Shown here: piece after piece, positions 17,667-26,328 of the stretch
How the letters are laid out: every line of letters begins with the position of its first letter
Position numbering within the stretch: position 1 is the stretch's first letter
DNA from: DATFVA01 sp963771705
GTDB taxonomy: Bacteria > Bacteroidota > Ignavibacteria > Ignavibacteriales > Ignavibacteriaceae
Length of the DNA stretch: 64,000 bases
Direction of reading: 5' to 3'
Assembly (NCBI GenBank): GCA_963771705.1
Contig: CAVYUP010000014.1
Location: forward strand, 620,001-684,000
Notes under the pieces: model-generated
What the model was told of the DNA's origin: nothing
The model's input: only the letters and a program-made list of their open reading frames with translations
Database searches by the model: none
Program-made: the position numbers and the translations under genes

Positions 17667-18323
17667 ATGGCTTTAGTAAACAATGCTATTTTAGGAGAAG
17701 TTTCGGGTAAAATGGGGAACAAAGTTTTCCGGAGAATGAATGGAAAAACATTCGTTTCTGAGCGTCCGCAAAATTACAAACCCGCAAAAACACCTGAAGC
17801 AAGGAAAGTCAGGAGCAGTTTCGGGATGAGTGTTTTACTTGCAAAGAAACTCATAACCGAGTCTGAGCTTAAAGAAATATGGTCAGCCGCCAGAATAGAA
17901 GGAAGCAATTCTTATCACAGGATAATTATTCATAATAGTAAACAGATTTACGATGGTTCATTAACCGCCCGAAGTAAGATAACTCCTGATGGTTTATTTC
18001 TGAGCATAGATTCTGCAGCGCTTGAAAATGAAGTACTTCATTTAGTGTTGAATTGTCCCGCTGAGAATAATCTCGATTTCCCGGCCAGTTTGTTTTTACT
18101 TTATTATTCAGGGAAGACAAACACACCGCTGGTAATAACCAGAACAGAGATACAGGAAAGTAACTCCGGTGGAATTTACGAACTGGATATAAATCCGGCT
18201 AAGTCTACTGTCAAAGCCCTAAATGAAGACCCTGATGCTATGCTGTTTACCACAATTGTGAGTGAAACCGTACGTAAGAAAAAGCCATACTGGACAAGTA
18301 CAGCATCATCAAAGATTGGTTAG
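17667..18323 (+). CDS. uncharacterised protein with conserved N-terminal 'GKMGNKVF' motif
   Basis: 218 residues with a strong Shine-Dalgarno (AAGGAGG, 17657-17663). The N-terminus 'NAILGEVSGKMGNKVFRR' followed by '..K.FVSERP' resembles the pattern of uncharacterised Bacteroidota proteins of the DUF6266 kind, but the assignment is from memory of the motif only. No signal peptide, membrane helix or enzymatic motif. The middle is beta-rich and the end basic. The 11-bp repeat array directly upstream suggests special regulation. Function unknown. Confidence 0.75.
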   Translation: MALVNNAILGEVSGKMGNKVFRRMNGKTFVSERPQNYKPAKTPEARKVRSSFGMSVLLAKKLITESELKEIWSAARIEGSNSYHRIIIHNSKQIYDGSLTARSKITPDGLFLSIDSAALENEVLHLVLNCPAENNLDFPASLFLLYYSGKTNTPLVITRTEIQESNSGGIYELDINPAKSTVKALNEDPDAMLFTTIVSETVRKKKPYWTSTASSKIG

Positions 18324-18359
18324 AATATTTTAAAAGCCGGGTTTACCATAAGTGCTCTT

Positions 18360-18644
18360 TCAGCTGTTTCGATCGACAAGCTTAAAGAACCTGCTCTCCT
18401 CTCCGCTGCTTAAATTTTCCTGGTAGAGGAAGGCGAGATTTTCCTTATCGAACTTCGCGAAGAATTCCTCCCAGGAAATATGTTTAAGTGAATCTTCACC
18501 TGAATAGCCGGGAAAGTTGATGCGTAAGATTCCCGTTTCATCTTTGGTGTTAGTCGCTTTAACCGCGGCAGGACTTCCATTTCTTTCCTCCACCCATTTT
18601 TTTATTGTGTTATGGTCAGTTGTTTTTTTCGATTGATCGCTCAT
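18360..18644 (-). CDS. small conserved soluble protein, function unknown
   Basis: 94 residues from ATG 18644, preceded by AAAGGAA on the minus strand; the frame is open further upstream to 18716, but the family begins at this Met. The sequence 'TIKKWVEERNGSPAAV', 'GILRINFPGYSGEDSL', 'ISWEEFFAKFDKENLAFLYQ' matches a widespread family of about 80-95 residues that is sometimes mislabelled '1,4-alpha-glucan branching enzyme'. It is too small for any such activity. Soluble and charged. Convergent with the preceding unknown protein. Confidence 0.82.
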   Translation of the reverse strand: MSDQSKKTTDHNTIKKWVEERNGSPAAVKATNTKDETGILRINFPGYSGEDSLKHISWEEFFAKFDKENLAFLYQENLSSGEESRFFKLVDRNS

Positions 18645-18846
18645 TGTAATTTCCTTTGATTTTATGTTTTCATCAATAATATAATTTGTAAAAATAATGT
18701 CAGTGACAAATTTCATTCAAAGGAAACAATGAAGTGATGGGTGACTAAAGACAAGGAAAACATGGCGGCAAATAAAAAACACAAAACCTTACGACCGCAG
18801 AGATTATTTTTCGACCCGATACTAATATTAAAACGAAAGGACAACT

Positions 18847-19707
18847 ATGCCGGGTACAAAGACACAAGAAAAGGAATTCCCCCAGCAGCAGCAGAAGCAG
18901 CCGGGCAGAGAATATAAAATGAATCCTCAGCCTGAAGTTATAAGGAGCAGCTACAAAGGGAGCGACAAGCTAAAGGATAAGGCAGCGATAATTACAGGAG
19001 GGGATTCGGGTATAGGTAGATCAGTTGCAGTTCATTTTGCGCGGGAAGGCGCTGATGTGGCGATTATATACCTTGAGGAGGATAAGGATGCACAGACTAC
19101 GAAGGAAATGGTTGAAAAAGAAGGCCGAAAGTGTCTGCTTATAAAAGGAGATGCGGGCGATGAGGAATTCTGCGAAGAGGCTGTTGAGAAGGTGCATGAT
19201 GAATTCAAGAAAATTAATATACTGGTAAATAACGCGGGGGAACAGCATCCTCATAACGGACTGGAGGAAATTGATCTGAAGCTAATGGAACGAACTTTCA
19301 GGACGAACATATTCGCTATGTTTTATATATCGAAAGCAGCTCTCAGATATATGAAGGACGGCGATTCAATAATAAATTCGACAAGCGTAACAAGTTACAG
19401 GGGAAGCGATCACCTTATTGATTATTCTTCAACCAAAGGAGCAATTACCTCCTTTACAAGGTCGCTAGGTAAAAATTTATCTTCAAAAAATATAAGAGTT
19501 AATGCAGTAGCGCCGGGTCCCATCTGGACACCGCTTATTCCCGCAACTTTTGATGATGTAACAGAATTTGGTGCTGATACGCCGCTTGGAAGGGCAGGAC
19601 AGCCGAGCGAAGTTGCACCAGCTTATGTATTTCTGGCCTCGCAGGATGCCTCATACATTACGAGTCAGATCATACATGTTAACGGCGGCGACTTCACAAG
19701 TTCATAG
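18847..19707 (+). CDS. short-chain dehydrogenase/reductase (YghA-like)
   Basis: 286 residues. A Gln/Lys-rich N-terminal extension (about 1-40) precedes the Rossmann fold: TGGDSGIGR (50-58), 'LVNNAG' (126-131), Ser of 'INSTSVTS', Tyr193-x3-Lys197. This extended SDR group includes E. coli YghA and general-stress 'glucose/ribitol dehydrogenase-like' proteins; the real substrate is usually unknown. No operon partner; convergent with the antiporter operon with 44 bp between stops. Confidence 0.92.
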   Translation: MPGTKTQEKEFPQQQQKQPGREYKMNPQPEVIRSSYKGSDKLKDKAAIITGGDSGIGRSVAVHFAREGADVAIIYLEEDKDAQTTKEMVEKEGRKCLLIKGDAGDEEFCEEAVEKVHDEFKKINILVNNAGEQHPHNGLEEIDLKLMERTFRTNIFAMFYISKAALRYMKDGDSIINSTSVTSYRGSDHLIDYSSTKGAITSFTRSLGKNLSSKNIRVNAVAPGPIWTPLIPATFDDVTEFGADTPLGRAGQPSEVAPAYVFLASQDASYITSQIIHVNGGDFTSS

Positions 19708-19751
19708 TGCATAAATGCAGCCGAGCGCTATGGTTCCAGGGTACTAAAGTA

Positions 19752-21563
19752 TCAGATCAGATTTAAAGCGAAAACAGAGGCTATTACCGTTATTCCAAAA
19801 AGGAGCCAGGTTATATAATCTCCAACAAAACCGCTGTGCAAGGATTTTAATTGAAGGATAACGGGTGTAATAGTTATAGCTGTTGTTTTCCTGAGAAATC
19901 GGGGAACAATGTTTTTAAAAAGCGAGATCAAACTTACTGCCAGTACCCCCAGGAAGGTTAGTATACCTGAAGTCCAGCTGAAAGAAAAAGGCTTACTCAC
20001 AGAAGGAACATCGGGTAATGCTGTGTTAAATACAAGCGACTGATAATAATCCCTGCTTTGAAATTCATTTATTGATAAATCGATTCTATTATTTAATTGT
20101 AAATAAATACCTATGCCCACCGAAAAGACCAGTAATAATATTGCCGGGGCCAACATTACCGGAGGTGTAATGTCCTGGCCCTGTCTGGTTTCATTTTCAT
20201 TGCCTTCATCCTCCTGTGTTGATACAGATTTGCCGGTTCTTTTTATTCCCCATCCCAGGAATATTTTTCCGGCAGCTCTTAACATTGCTCCTCCCGTAAG
20301 AAAAGATTCATAAAGAAAAAGAAGGATAATCCATGATACGCCAATGCTCTTGACGGACTCTTCTATCATGTCTTTGGCAGTTAAGGTACCGAAGAAAGGC
20401 AGCCCTGCCAATCCTAATGCAGAGATTGTAAAAATAATTCCGGTGACAGGTGTACGTTTTCCTTTCCCTGCTAATTCTGTTTCATCGATGCTACCGAACC
20501 TGTGAAACAGAACCCCTGTGCAGATGAATAACGATGATTTCAGTGCTCCATGAATGAGAATATAGAATACAACAGCTTTAAGGCCATCAGGATTTAATGC
20601 CGCTATACCGATAATAAAAATTCCCATATTGCTTATAGTTGAAAATGCCAGCATCCTCTTAAGTGAACTTTCGTTGAAACACATTATGCTTCCAATTATA
20701 ACTGTAAGGACACCCAGGCTGAAAAGAATGTAGATGAAAGTATTTATATACGGGAGTGATATATCAGAATAGACATTCCAATAAACTCTTGCAATACCGT
20801 AAAGCGCCAGAGGTGACATAATGCCAGAGAAAAGAAGTAAAATAGGAGTTGGTCCAACAGTATGAGCGTCTGCACTTGCAAAGTGAAATGGAACCAATGC
20901 TGCTTTGACAAAAAATCCTGAGGCTATCAAAATAAATGACGCTGCAATTAAAGCATCCATTTTCTGACCTGACAGGAAGTTACCTGCCTGGGCTAAATTT
21001 AGAGCGCCCGTTCTTGAATAGATAAAGGCGATGCCAAGTAAAATTAAAGAACCTCCGATACTGTTGGTGACCGCGAAATTCAAAGCCCCCTGAAGGGGGG
21101 CAGGACCCTCATTTCTGTATCCTGTTAGTGAGTAAGCGGCCACACTCATCAACTCAAAAAAAATAAAAAGATTAAAAAGGTCTCCTGTTAAACAAAATCC
21201 TGTCATCCCTGCCAGGAAGAGGAGCATCAAAGTATGAAATAAATTCTTTACTGCGTCAAAATATTTCCAGGAAAAGATAAAAGCCGATGTTGTAAGTAAT
21301 GCTGCAAACGAGGCAAGTAAAGCGCCAGTTTTATCAATAACAAATGAAATTCCTAAGGAGATATTTCCCTTGGGCATATGATTTCCGAACCAGTAAACAA
21401 CAGGTGCATGGAGGAATAAAAGCAAGCAGACAACAATTACGGCAGAGGAAGTCAGAATTGCGGTCAGGTCAACAACCCTTCTGGGAATTAGCGTCCCTGT
21501 ACCTGTTAAAATTGCAGCCACTAACAGCGGAAGTATGACAGGAATAGGGGGCAGAAAATTCAT
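19752..21563 (-). CDS. mnhD: Mrp/Mnh antiporter subunit D (NuoN/NuoM-like)
   Basis: 603 residues, about 14-16 membrane helices. Carries the proton-antiporter family core with 'LMSVAAYSLTGYR', 'KAALVPFHFASADAHTVGP' (conserved Lys and His positions) and 'HGALKSSLFICTGVLFHR'. It is longer than usual for MnhD (about 500) because of a linker (about residues 435-470, charged 'TQEDEGNENETRQGQ') and extra C-terminal helices. It is the only large NuoL/M/N-type subunit of the operon. It should catalyse cation/proton exchange in the inner membrane together with the small subunits. Begins 1 nt after mnhC. Confidence 0.92.
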   Translation of the reverse strand: MNFLPPIPVILPLLVAAILTGTGTLIPRRVVDLTAILTSSAVIVVCLLLFLHAPVVYWFGNHMPKGNISLGISFVIDKTGALLASFAALLTTSAFIFSWKYFDAVKNLFHTLMLLFLAGMTGFCLTGDLFNLFIFFELMSVAAYSLTGYRNEGPAPLQGALNFAVTNSIGGSLILLGIAFIYSRTGALNLAQAGNFLSGQKMDALIAASFILIASGFFVKAALVPFHFASADAHTVGPTPILLLFSGIMSPLALYGIARVYWNVYSDISLPYINTFIYILFSLGVLTVIIGSIMCFNESSLKRMLAFSTISNMGIFIIGIAALNPDGLKAVVFYILIHGALKSSLFICTGVLFHRFGSIDETELAGKGKRTPVTGIIFTISALGLAGLPFFGTLTAKDMIEESVKSIGVSWIILLFLYESFLTGGAMLRAAGKIFLGWGIKRTGKSVSTQEDEGNENETRQGQDITPPVMLAPAILLLVFSVGIGIYLQLNNRIDLSINEFQSRDYYQSLVFNTALPDVPSVSKPFSFSWTSGILTFLGVLAVSLISLFKNIVPRFLRKTTAITITPVILQLKSLHSGFVGDYITWLLFGITVIASVFALNLI

Positions 21564-21564
21564 T

Positions 21565-21909
21565 CTAACCTCTCATGGCTTTCAATTTGTCAGGATCCAA
21601 TGTATTAAACTTTTTATGAGCCTGAATGGCTATTGCTAGCAGGAGTGCCGTTACAACAGCGCTTACAACAATATCCGTCAATGTTAATGCCTGTACTAAA
21701 GGATCTACTGCTCTTGAGCCTTCGGGAATATTTTTGAAAACCGGCGACGATGCGTTTATTCTATATCCGATCATTATTAGCAGCAGGTAAGTGGAAGACT
21801 GGATAACGATCAAACAGTTTACAAGGTGTATTAAATTTCTGCTGGTTGCAATTCCGTATAAGCCTATTATAAACAGCCATATAACAGTAAGGTAGGGGAG
21901 CGTACTCAT
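21565..21909 (-). CDS. mnhC: Mrp/Mnh antiporter subunit C (NuoK-like)
   Basis: 114 residues, three membrane helices. The family features are 'GLYGIATSRNLIHLVNCLIV' in the first helix region and 'DPLVQALTLTDIVVSAVVTA' with the conserved Asp and 'ALTLTDIV' in the third helix. Homologous to NuoK; works with MnhD. Its start overlaps the stop of the MnhB-type gene by one base (TAATG). Confidence 0.92.
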   Translation of the reverse strand: MSTLPYLTVIWLFIIGLYGIATSRNLIHLVNCLIVIQSSTYLLLIMIGYRINASSPVFKNIPEGSRAVDPLVQALTLTDIVVSAVVTALLLAIAIQAHKKFNTLDPDKLKAMRG

Positions 21910-22691
21910 TATTTTCCCTTCTTTCTTCTGTAGACCGCACGTTTTTCTCGTAAAAGAATTGTCTGTTCTAAAAATTCATTCACTAACAGGATTATTCCAC
22001 CTGCCACAGCCATTCCCACAAAAAAGTTAAGTACAAGTATTGTCCCCCCCGAAAGGTATTCTCCTTGTTTCCCATAGGGTATAAAATTATACAGGTAATT
22101 ATTGTTTTGAAATACTGGAAAGAGTCCTATTAATAAGAATCCTGCAAGACCAGCGGCCTCAATAATTTCTAATTTCTTAAAGGAAACTATATGACTAAAT
22201 TGTTCATAACCTGATGACAGGTAAATAAGGAGAATAGCAGAGGCAAGAACCACTCCTCCCTGAAATCCTCCTCCCGGGGTCAGGTTTGCGTGAAGGACGA
22301 TATATAAACCAAACAAAAACAGAAATCCGGTCATCATGAGGCCGAATACTTTTAAAGCATCGCTGGTATCAGGAGCTTCTCTGCCCGGAAGATCTTCATC
22401 AGGAACTTCTTTGACCTCTTCAGCCTTCCTTCTCAATAATAATGAAACTCCCGCAACGGCCGCAAATAACATAAATTCTTCGCAAAGCGTGTCAATGGCT
22501 CTGTAATCAAACGCTACAGTTGAAACAATGTTCACAGCTTTTCTTTCAGAAACCGCGGTTTTATTTAAAGTGAGACCGTATAAGCCATTGTACTTTCCGA
22601 AAGGGTTCAATCCCTTTACCGCCTGGAAAGCTAATACAGATAACCACACCGCCGTGATTATAAAAAACCACTTTCTGAAACCTCGTCTCAT
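21909..22691 (-). CDS. mnhB: MbhE-MnhB fusion subunit of Mrp-type antiporter
   Basis: 260 residues. The N-terminal part (1-90) has a helix, a periplasmic loop and 'FDYRAIDTLCEEFMLFAAVAGVSLLLR', which matches MbhE and the last segment of MrpA. After a charged linker (about 90-110) comes the MnhB domain (112-250) with the 'LTPGGGFQGGVVLASA' signature. A MnhB with a fused MbhE-like head is known in Mrp/Mbh-type operons. A 7-G tract lies in 'LSGGTIL'. Overlaps both neighbours by 1-4 bases. Confidence 0.88.
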   Translation of the reverse strand: MRRGFRKWFFIITAVWLSVLAFQAVKGLNPFGKYNGLYGLTLNKTAVSERKAVNIVSTVAFDYRAIDTLCEEFMLFAAVAGVSLLLRRKAEEVKEVPDEDLPGREAPDTSDALKVFGLMMTGFLFLFGLYIVLHANLTPGGGFQGGVVLASAILLIYLSSGYEQFSHIVSFKKLEIIEAAGLAGFLLIGLFPVFQNNNYLYNFIPYGKQGEYLSGGTILVLNFFVGMAVAGGIILLVNEFLEQTILLREKRAVYRRKKGK

Positions 22692-22951
22692 TTATCATTT
22701 TTCCTATGTTCTATTGAGTATGATTTTACTTTTGCTAATGCAAGAAGAATCATCAAAGGAACGATCACAGCTCCAACTACGATTTCGGAGAGAGCAGCCT
22801 CGGGAGCTTTAAGAGCCAGGAACAGGATGGCAAGAAGTGTTCCGAAAAGACTCAGTATAATAGATTGCCGGAGGGGGTCCTTTATAAACACAACAGAGCC
22901 GCCAAAAAATGCTATCATTAACAACAGGATGATCTGAAAAATATTAATCAT
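22688..22951 (-). CDS. MbhD-like (DUF4040) antiporter subunit
   Basis: 87 residues from ATG 22951, which overlaps the mnhG stop as ATGA; longer in-frame readings start inside mnhG and add charged residues. Three membrane helices; 'LKAPEAALSEIVVGAVIVPLMIL' is the DUF4040/MbhD signature, equal to the penultimate segment of a full-length MrpA. With the following MbhE-MnhB protein it supplies the MrpA C-terminal part as separate polypeptides, while the NuoL-like part of MrpA is absent. Confidence 0.88.
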   Translation of the reverse strand: MINIFQIILLLMIAFFGGSVVFIKDPLRQSIILSLFGTLLAILFLALKAPEAALSEIVVGAVIVPLMILLALAKVKSYSIEHRKNDK

Positions 22952-23259
22952 TTTTTTCTCCTTCTTTTTATCTGCTGCCAAACCCCATACGTTCTTATCC
23001 TTTTTGCTCTTGAAGTTGAGTGGGTTAATACCGGCGCAGAGATAATAATAAATGACGCAAGGATAATGGATTTTATACCTACACTGTTAAATCCCTCCTG
23101 GATTAATACTGCGAGCGTGATTAGAATAATACCCACCGTTGATGCAGGACCCAGGTAATGCAGTCTTGCAAACGTTGAAGGTAAAAATACAATCGCTGAT
23201 ATGCTAAGAAAGACGATCAGGATACCAGCACTCAGCAATAAAAGAGATATAATATTCAT
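22948..23259 (-). CDS. mnhG: Mrp/Mnh antiporter subunit G
   Basis: 103 residues from ATG 23259, fused to the mnhF stop as TGATG, a classic translational coupling; longer in-frame readings run back into mnhF. Three helices and the MnhG signature 'ARLHYLGPASTVGIILI'. Small accessory subunit of the antiporter module. The C-terminus is strongly basic (KRRRKK) and overlaps the DUF4040 subunit start. Confidence 0.9.
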   Translation of the reverse strand: MNIISLLLLSAGILIVFLSISAIVFLPSTFARLHYLGPASTVGIILITLAVLIQEGFNSVGIKSIILASFIIISAPVLTHSTSRAKRIRTYGVWQQIKRRRKK

Positions 23260-23510
23260 CACAGCCATTTTTCTAAAAAACGCAGAAAGGTTATAGTTCC
23301 TGCAAATGAAATAACCGCAAGACAAAGAACTGTATCAAAATAAATATCATCATGAAATCCCTCGGCAAGAGACAGCATAATTATTACTGCAAGTACATTG
23401 CTCAACTGGAATGCTGCCATCCTGTTCATAAGATTTCTTCTCATACACATTACTCCGCAGATAAATAACCCAGCTAATAAAACAACAGATGATGCAGTCC
23501 ACAGGTTCAT
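23259..23510 (-). CDS. mnhF: Mrp/Mnh antiporter subunit F
   Basis: 83 residues, three helices. The MnhF pattern 'NRMAAFQLSNVLAVIIM' followed by 'FDTVLCLAVISFAGTITFLRFLEK' is visible; the usual 'DR' before the second helix is 'MNR' here. Overlaps mnhE by 4 bases (ATGA) and mnhG by 1. Confidence 0.88.
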   Translation of the reverse strand: MNLWTASSVVLLAGLFICGVMCMRRNLMNRMAAFQLSNVLAVIIMLSLAEGFHDDIYFDTVLCLAVISFAGTITFLRFLEKWL

Positions 23511-24028
23511 AACGGCAGCTTCTCTTCATCAGGATGAGTTATAAGTTCATGAATCAGAGCTGATTTCTTTTCCCTATCGATTCCAATTACATAGGTATTC
23601 GGTAATAGAGAGACTGCATATGTGTACGCCGCACGTTTTATTTCTGAATAAGCTGAATCATCTAATATATCGAACTGAATATTCTTAAAATTTCCCCTTA
23701 TCTTCCTGTTGTGAATAAAGCATTCAATTATTAATGCTTTCAGGATGATATAATTATCTTCTATCAATTTGAAGGGCACTTCGAGGAATGCTTTTTTAAT
23801 TCTGAATAACTTCGGGCTAAAGAACAACAGTCCTTTTGCCTGAATTAAAAATTGAATGGTTGAGGCAATAAAAGCGGAAAATAACCCGAATAACAACTCG
23901 CTAATATCATTTATGCCTGTTAACAGAATCCAAAACAAGTAGAGCGTAATCCACCAGGCAAAAAAAAAGATTCGCGTATTTGCGTTATTAGAAAAAACTT
24001 TACTGCCGGTCTTCTTTTTTCCTGCCAT
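23507..24028 (-). CDS. mnhE: Mrp/Mnh antiporter subunit E
   Basis: 173 residues. A basic N-terminus, two or three N-terminal helices (about 20-75, 'WILLTGINDISELLFGLFSAFIAS'), then the cytosolic domain with 'AAYTYAVSLLPNTYVIGID', the MnhE signature of a cluster around the 'S.LP.T....' segment. First gene of the seven-gene antiporter operon E-F-G-DUF4040-(MbhE/B)-C-D. It lies 80 bp downstream of the topoisomerase gene on the same strand. Confidence 0.9.
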   Translation of the reverse strand: MAGKKKTGSKVFSNNANTRIFFFAWWITLYLFWILLTGINDISELLFGLFSAFIASTIQFLIQAKGLLFFSPKLFRIKKAFLEVPFKLIEDNYIILKALIIECFIHNRKIRGNFKNIQFDILDDSAYSEIKRAAYTYAVSLLPNTYVIGIDREKKSALIHELITHPDEEKLPL

Positions 24029-24108
24029 AATACAGTTTTTTGAATATGTATTTAACCAATGGAAGTTTAATTACCTATGATGCTGATAACAAAGGAAATA
24101 TATTTCAG

Positions 24109-25155
24109 CTAAGTTCTTCCCGCTGAATATTTTTTCAGGATTTTAATTACCGCAAGTTCAGTTTTATTAAGTCCCGTACTATTATAAGCAGAATTCTGAC
24201 CGGCGATAATTTTAGAAAGACCGCCATCTTGCCAGGCTTTAATTATATCGGGATGGATATAATAATCGCGGCAGACGGCGGGAGTGTTATTTAACTCTTC
24301 TGCCGTCTTTTTTATAATTCCTGAGATTATTCTTTTATTCTTCCTATCGTTTTCTTCAGGAGAAACCTCACTAAAGTTTTCAGCTGCCAGGACAGTAGCG
24401 CCCCAGGTGCGGAAGACTTTGGCTGTGAAGTCCTTATTTACTATGTCGTTCAGATACTGGTTGACATCGGACGAATCTACCGGCTGCCGTTTGCCTTCTT
24501 CATCTATATACTGAAAGAGATGCTGACCGGGAAGATCCTGACACTGAGAAACCACACGGGCTAGTGTTCTGTCTTTCATATCCAATTCAAACGACTTTCC
24601 GCTTTTTCCGTTGAAATGGAAAAAGATATTTATTCCTTTGATATCGACGTGTTTATCCTTCAGGGTAGTAAGTCCGTACGAGTTATTTTCCTCCGCATAG
24701 ATTTCATTGCCGACGCGGATAAGAGTTTCCTCAAGAAGTCTTACGATAACAGCGAGAACCTTCTCACGTATCAGGCTTCTTTTTCTCAGATCTTTTTTTA
24801 CCTGTTTTCTTATAGCCGGGAGCGACCGGCCGAACTCTATCAGTCTATCGAACTTTTTATTATTGCTGAATTCCTCCCACTTTTCATGATAAATATACTG
24901 CTTCCTGCCTTTGCTATCCCTTCCCACAGCCTGTATGTGGCCTTTGTTGTCACCGCAGATCAAGACATCCGTCCAGGCTGGAGGAATAACAAGAGATTTA
25001 ATTCTTTGGAGGATCTTCTCATCATGAATGGTTTCATCCTGTCCATCGAGGTACTGGAAACCTTTACCGCGTCTTCTCCGGCGTATACATAGATCATTAT
25101 CTAAGGTATAACGAAGGCTGTAATCCTTCAACATTTTTTTATTTTCAGCTGTCAC
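24109..25155 (-). CDS. DNA topoisomerase IB (poxvirus-like bacterial type)
   Basis: 348 residues. N-terminal DNA-binding domain (about 12-95, 'GKGFQYLDGQ', 'LVIPPAWTDVLIC'), then the catalytic domain: Arg147 in 'RVGNEIYAEEN', Lys in 'GKSGK' (183-187), Arg249 in 'VFRTWGA' and nucleophile Tyr299 in 'AVCRDYYIHP'. Relaxes supercoils through a 3'-phosphotyrosine intermediate without ATP. Bacterial TopIB genes are sporadic and were probably spread by transfer. It sits between the GDPD gene (66 bp) and mnhE (80 bp), all minus strand. Confidence 0.93.
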   Translation of the reverse strand: MTAENKKMLKDYSLRYTLDNDLCIRRRRRGKGFQYLDGQDETIHDEKILQRIKSLVIPPAWTDVLICGDNKGHIQAVGRDSKGRKQYIYHEKWEEFSNNKKFDRLIEFGRSLPAIRKQVKKDLRKRSLIREKVLAVIVRLLEETLIRVGNEIYAEENNSYGLTTLKDKHVDIKGINIFFHFNGKSGKSFELDMKDRTLARVVSQCQDLPGQHLFQYIDEEGKRQPVDSSDVNQYLNDIVNKDFTAKVFRTWGATVLAAENFSEVSPEENDRKNKRIISGIIKKTAEELNNTPAVCRDYYIHPDIIKAWQDGGLSKIIAGQNSAYNSTGLNKTELAVIKILKKYSAGRT

Positions 25156-25221
25156 TATTCTTTTCGGATGATTGTAAAATTATCGGAAAGGTAATACAAG
25201 ATATGACAGGCAGGAACTTAA

Positions 25222-26256
25222 TTACCACACTTTTTTTGCATAAGAATGTTCATCCTCAGTCTTTCTGCCATACCTGTCGGCTATCTCTTTTAAACGATGA
25301 GGGAAATCTGACTGAATGCCATCGACGCCAAGCTTAACGAGGCAATCGAGTTCTTCATATTTATTCACCGTGGCAGCGATAACCCGTTCAACCTTTCTTT
25401 CGGGGTGACGCCTATTAAAGACTGATTTAAGCCGCGCGTCATATTTCATTATCCTTCTGAAAGTTGTCCAGTTGGCGATAGTGACCTTTCGGGGCCGGAG
25501 GCCTACAGCGACTTTATTTCCGTATTTGATAGCTTTCTTAACCGGGCTATACTGACGCGGGACGAGGATTAGTCCCGGACGAGGCTCTATATCAAAGCTT
25601 ATTGACATATCCGGGTACTTAGTTCTCAGCATTTTGAAGACCTTTTTCTGGTTGGTTTCCAGCACTATTTTGAAGGGAGGAGCAAACTTATCTATCAATC
25701 TTCTTATTTCCTCAACTATAGGTATGGCAGAACCTTTTTCCTCATCCGGCGTTTTAATATCCAGGAAAATATATGCAATCCTGGTCTGCTCTATGCACCA
25801 CTCGAAGAACTCACTAAGCTTCGGCTTCACAGGATAAACGATCGCAGACTGTCCATGTCTTTCTTTATAAGTAAAATGTTCCCGGAATTCAGGAAGCGTT
25901 AATTCGCTTATTTTTTTCCTGTACTTACTGCCCAATGATGGAGGATGAGGTTTATATTTAACGAAAGGTTCAAATCCGCCTTCTCTAAGGATTGCCTTTG
26001 TGGAATCAGGATCCCAATCGTGCCATATCACCACTTCCAGATCTTTTGTGATACAAACATCAACTTCAAGTGAATTAGCACCGTCATTAACGGCCCTTTC
26101 AAAAGAAGAAAAAGTATTTTCCGGTTCAAAGACAGGGGAGCCGCGGTGACCCGCTACAAGGAACAATTCGTCATTGTTTTCGTAAGTTCGTTTAAGATTG
26201 CATTTTTTGAAATATTCTGTAAACCAGCTCTTTATTAAGTTTAATTTACCCGGCAA
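25222..26256 (-). CDS. glycerophosphodiester phosphodiesterase family protein
   Basis: 344 residues. GDPD TIM barrel beginning at about residue 32: 'GHRGS' with His37/Arg38, 'ENTFSSFERAV', metal ligands Glu64/Asp66 in 'LEVDV' and His79 in 'IWHDWD'. The C-terminal 'VDGIQSDFPHRL' is the family ending. Hydrolyses glycerophosphodiesters to glycerol-3-phosphate and alcohol. No signal peptide, so a cytosolic enzyme. A basic segment with 'RPRKVTIANWTTF' is inserted in the middle. Divergent from the MGMT-family gene. Confidence 0.9.
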   Translation of the reverse strand: MPGKLNLIKSWFTEYFKKCNLKRTYENNDELFLVAGHRGSPVFEPENTFSSFERAVNDGANSLEVDVCITKDLEVVIWHDWDPDSTKAILREGGFEPFVKYKPHPPSLGSKYRKKISELTLPEFREHFTYKERHGQSAIVYPVKPKLSEFFEWCIEQTRIAYIFLDIKTPDEEKGSAIPIVEEIRRLIDKFAPPFKIVLETNQKKVFKMLRTKYPDMSISFDIEPRPGLILVPRQYSPVKKAIKYGNKVAVGLRPRKVTIANWTTFRRIMKYDARLKSVFNRRHPERKVERVIAATVNKYEELDCLVKLGVDGIQSDFPHRLKEIADRYGRKTEDEHSYAKKVW

Positions 26257-26328
26257 GTTATGGCCTCATTTTTATTGAGAATTTAGTTAAATTAATATTT
26301 GAAGGACGTGAGGAAGAAACACATTCAT

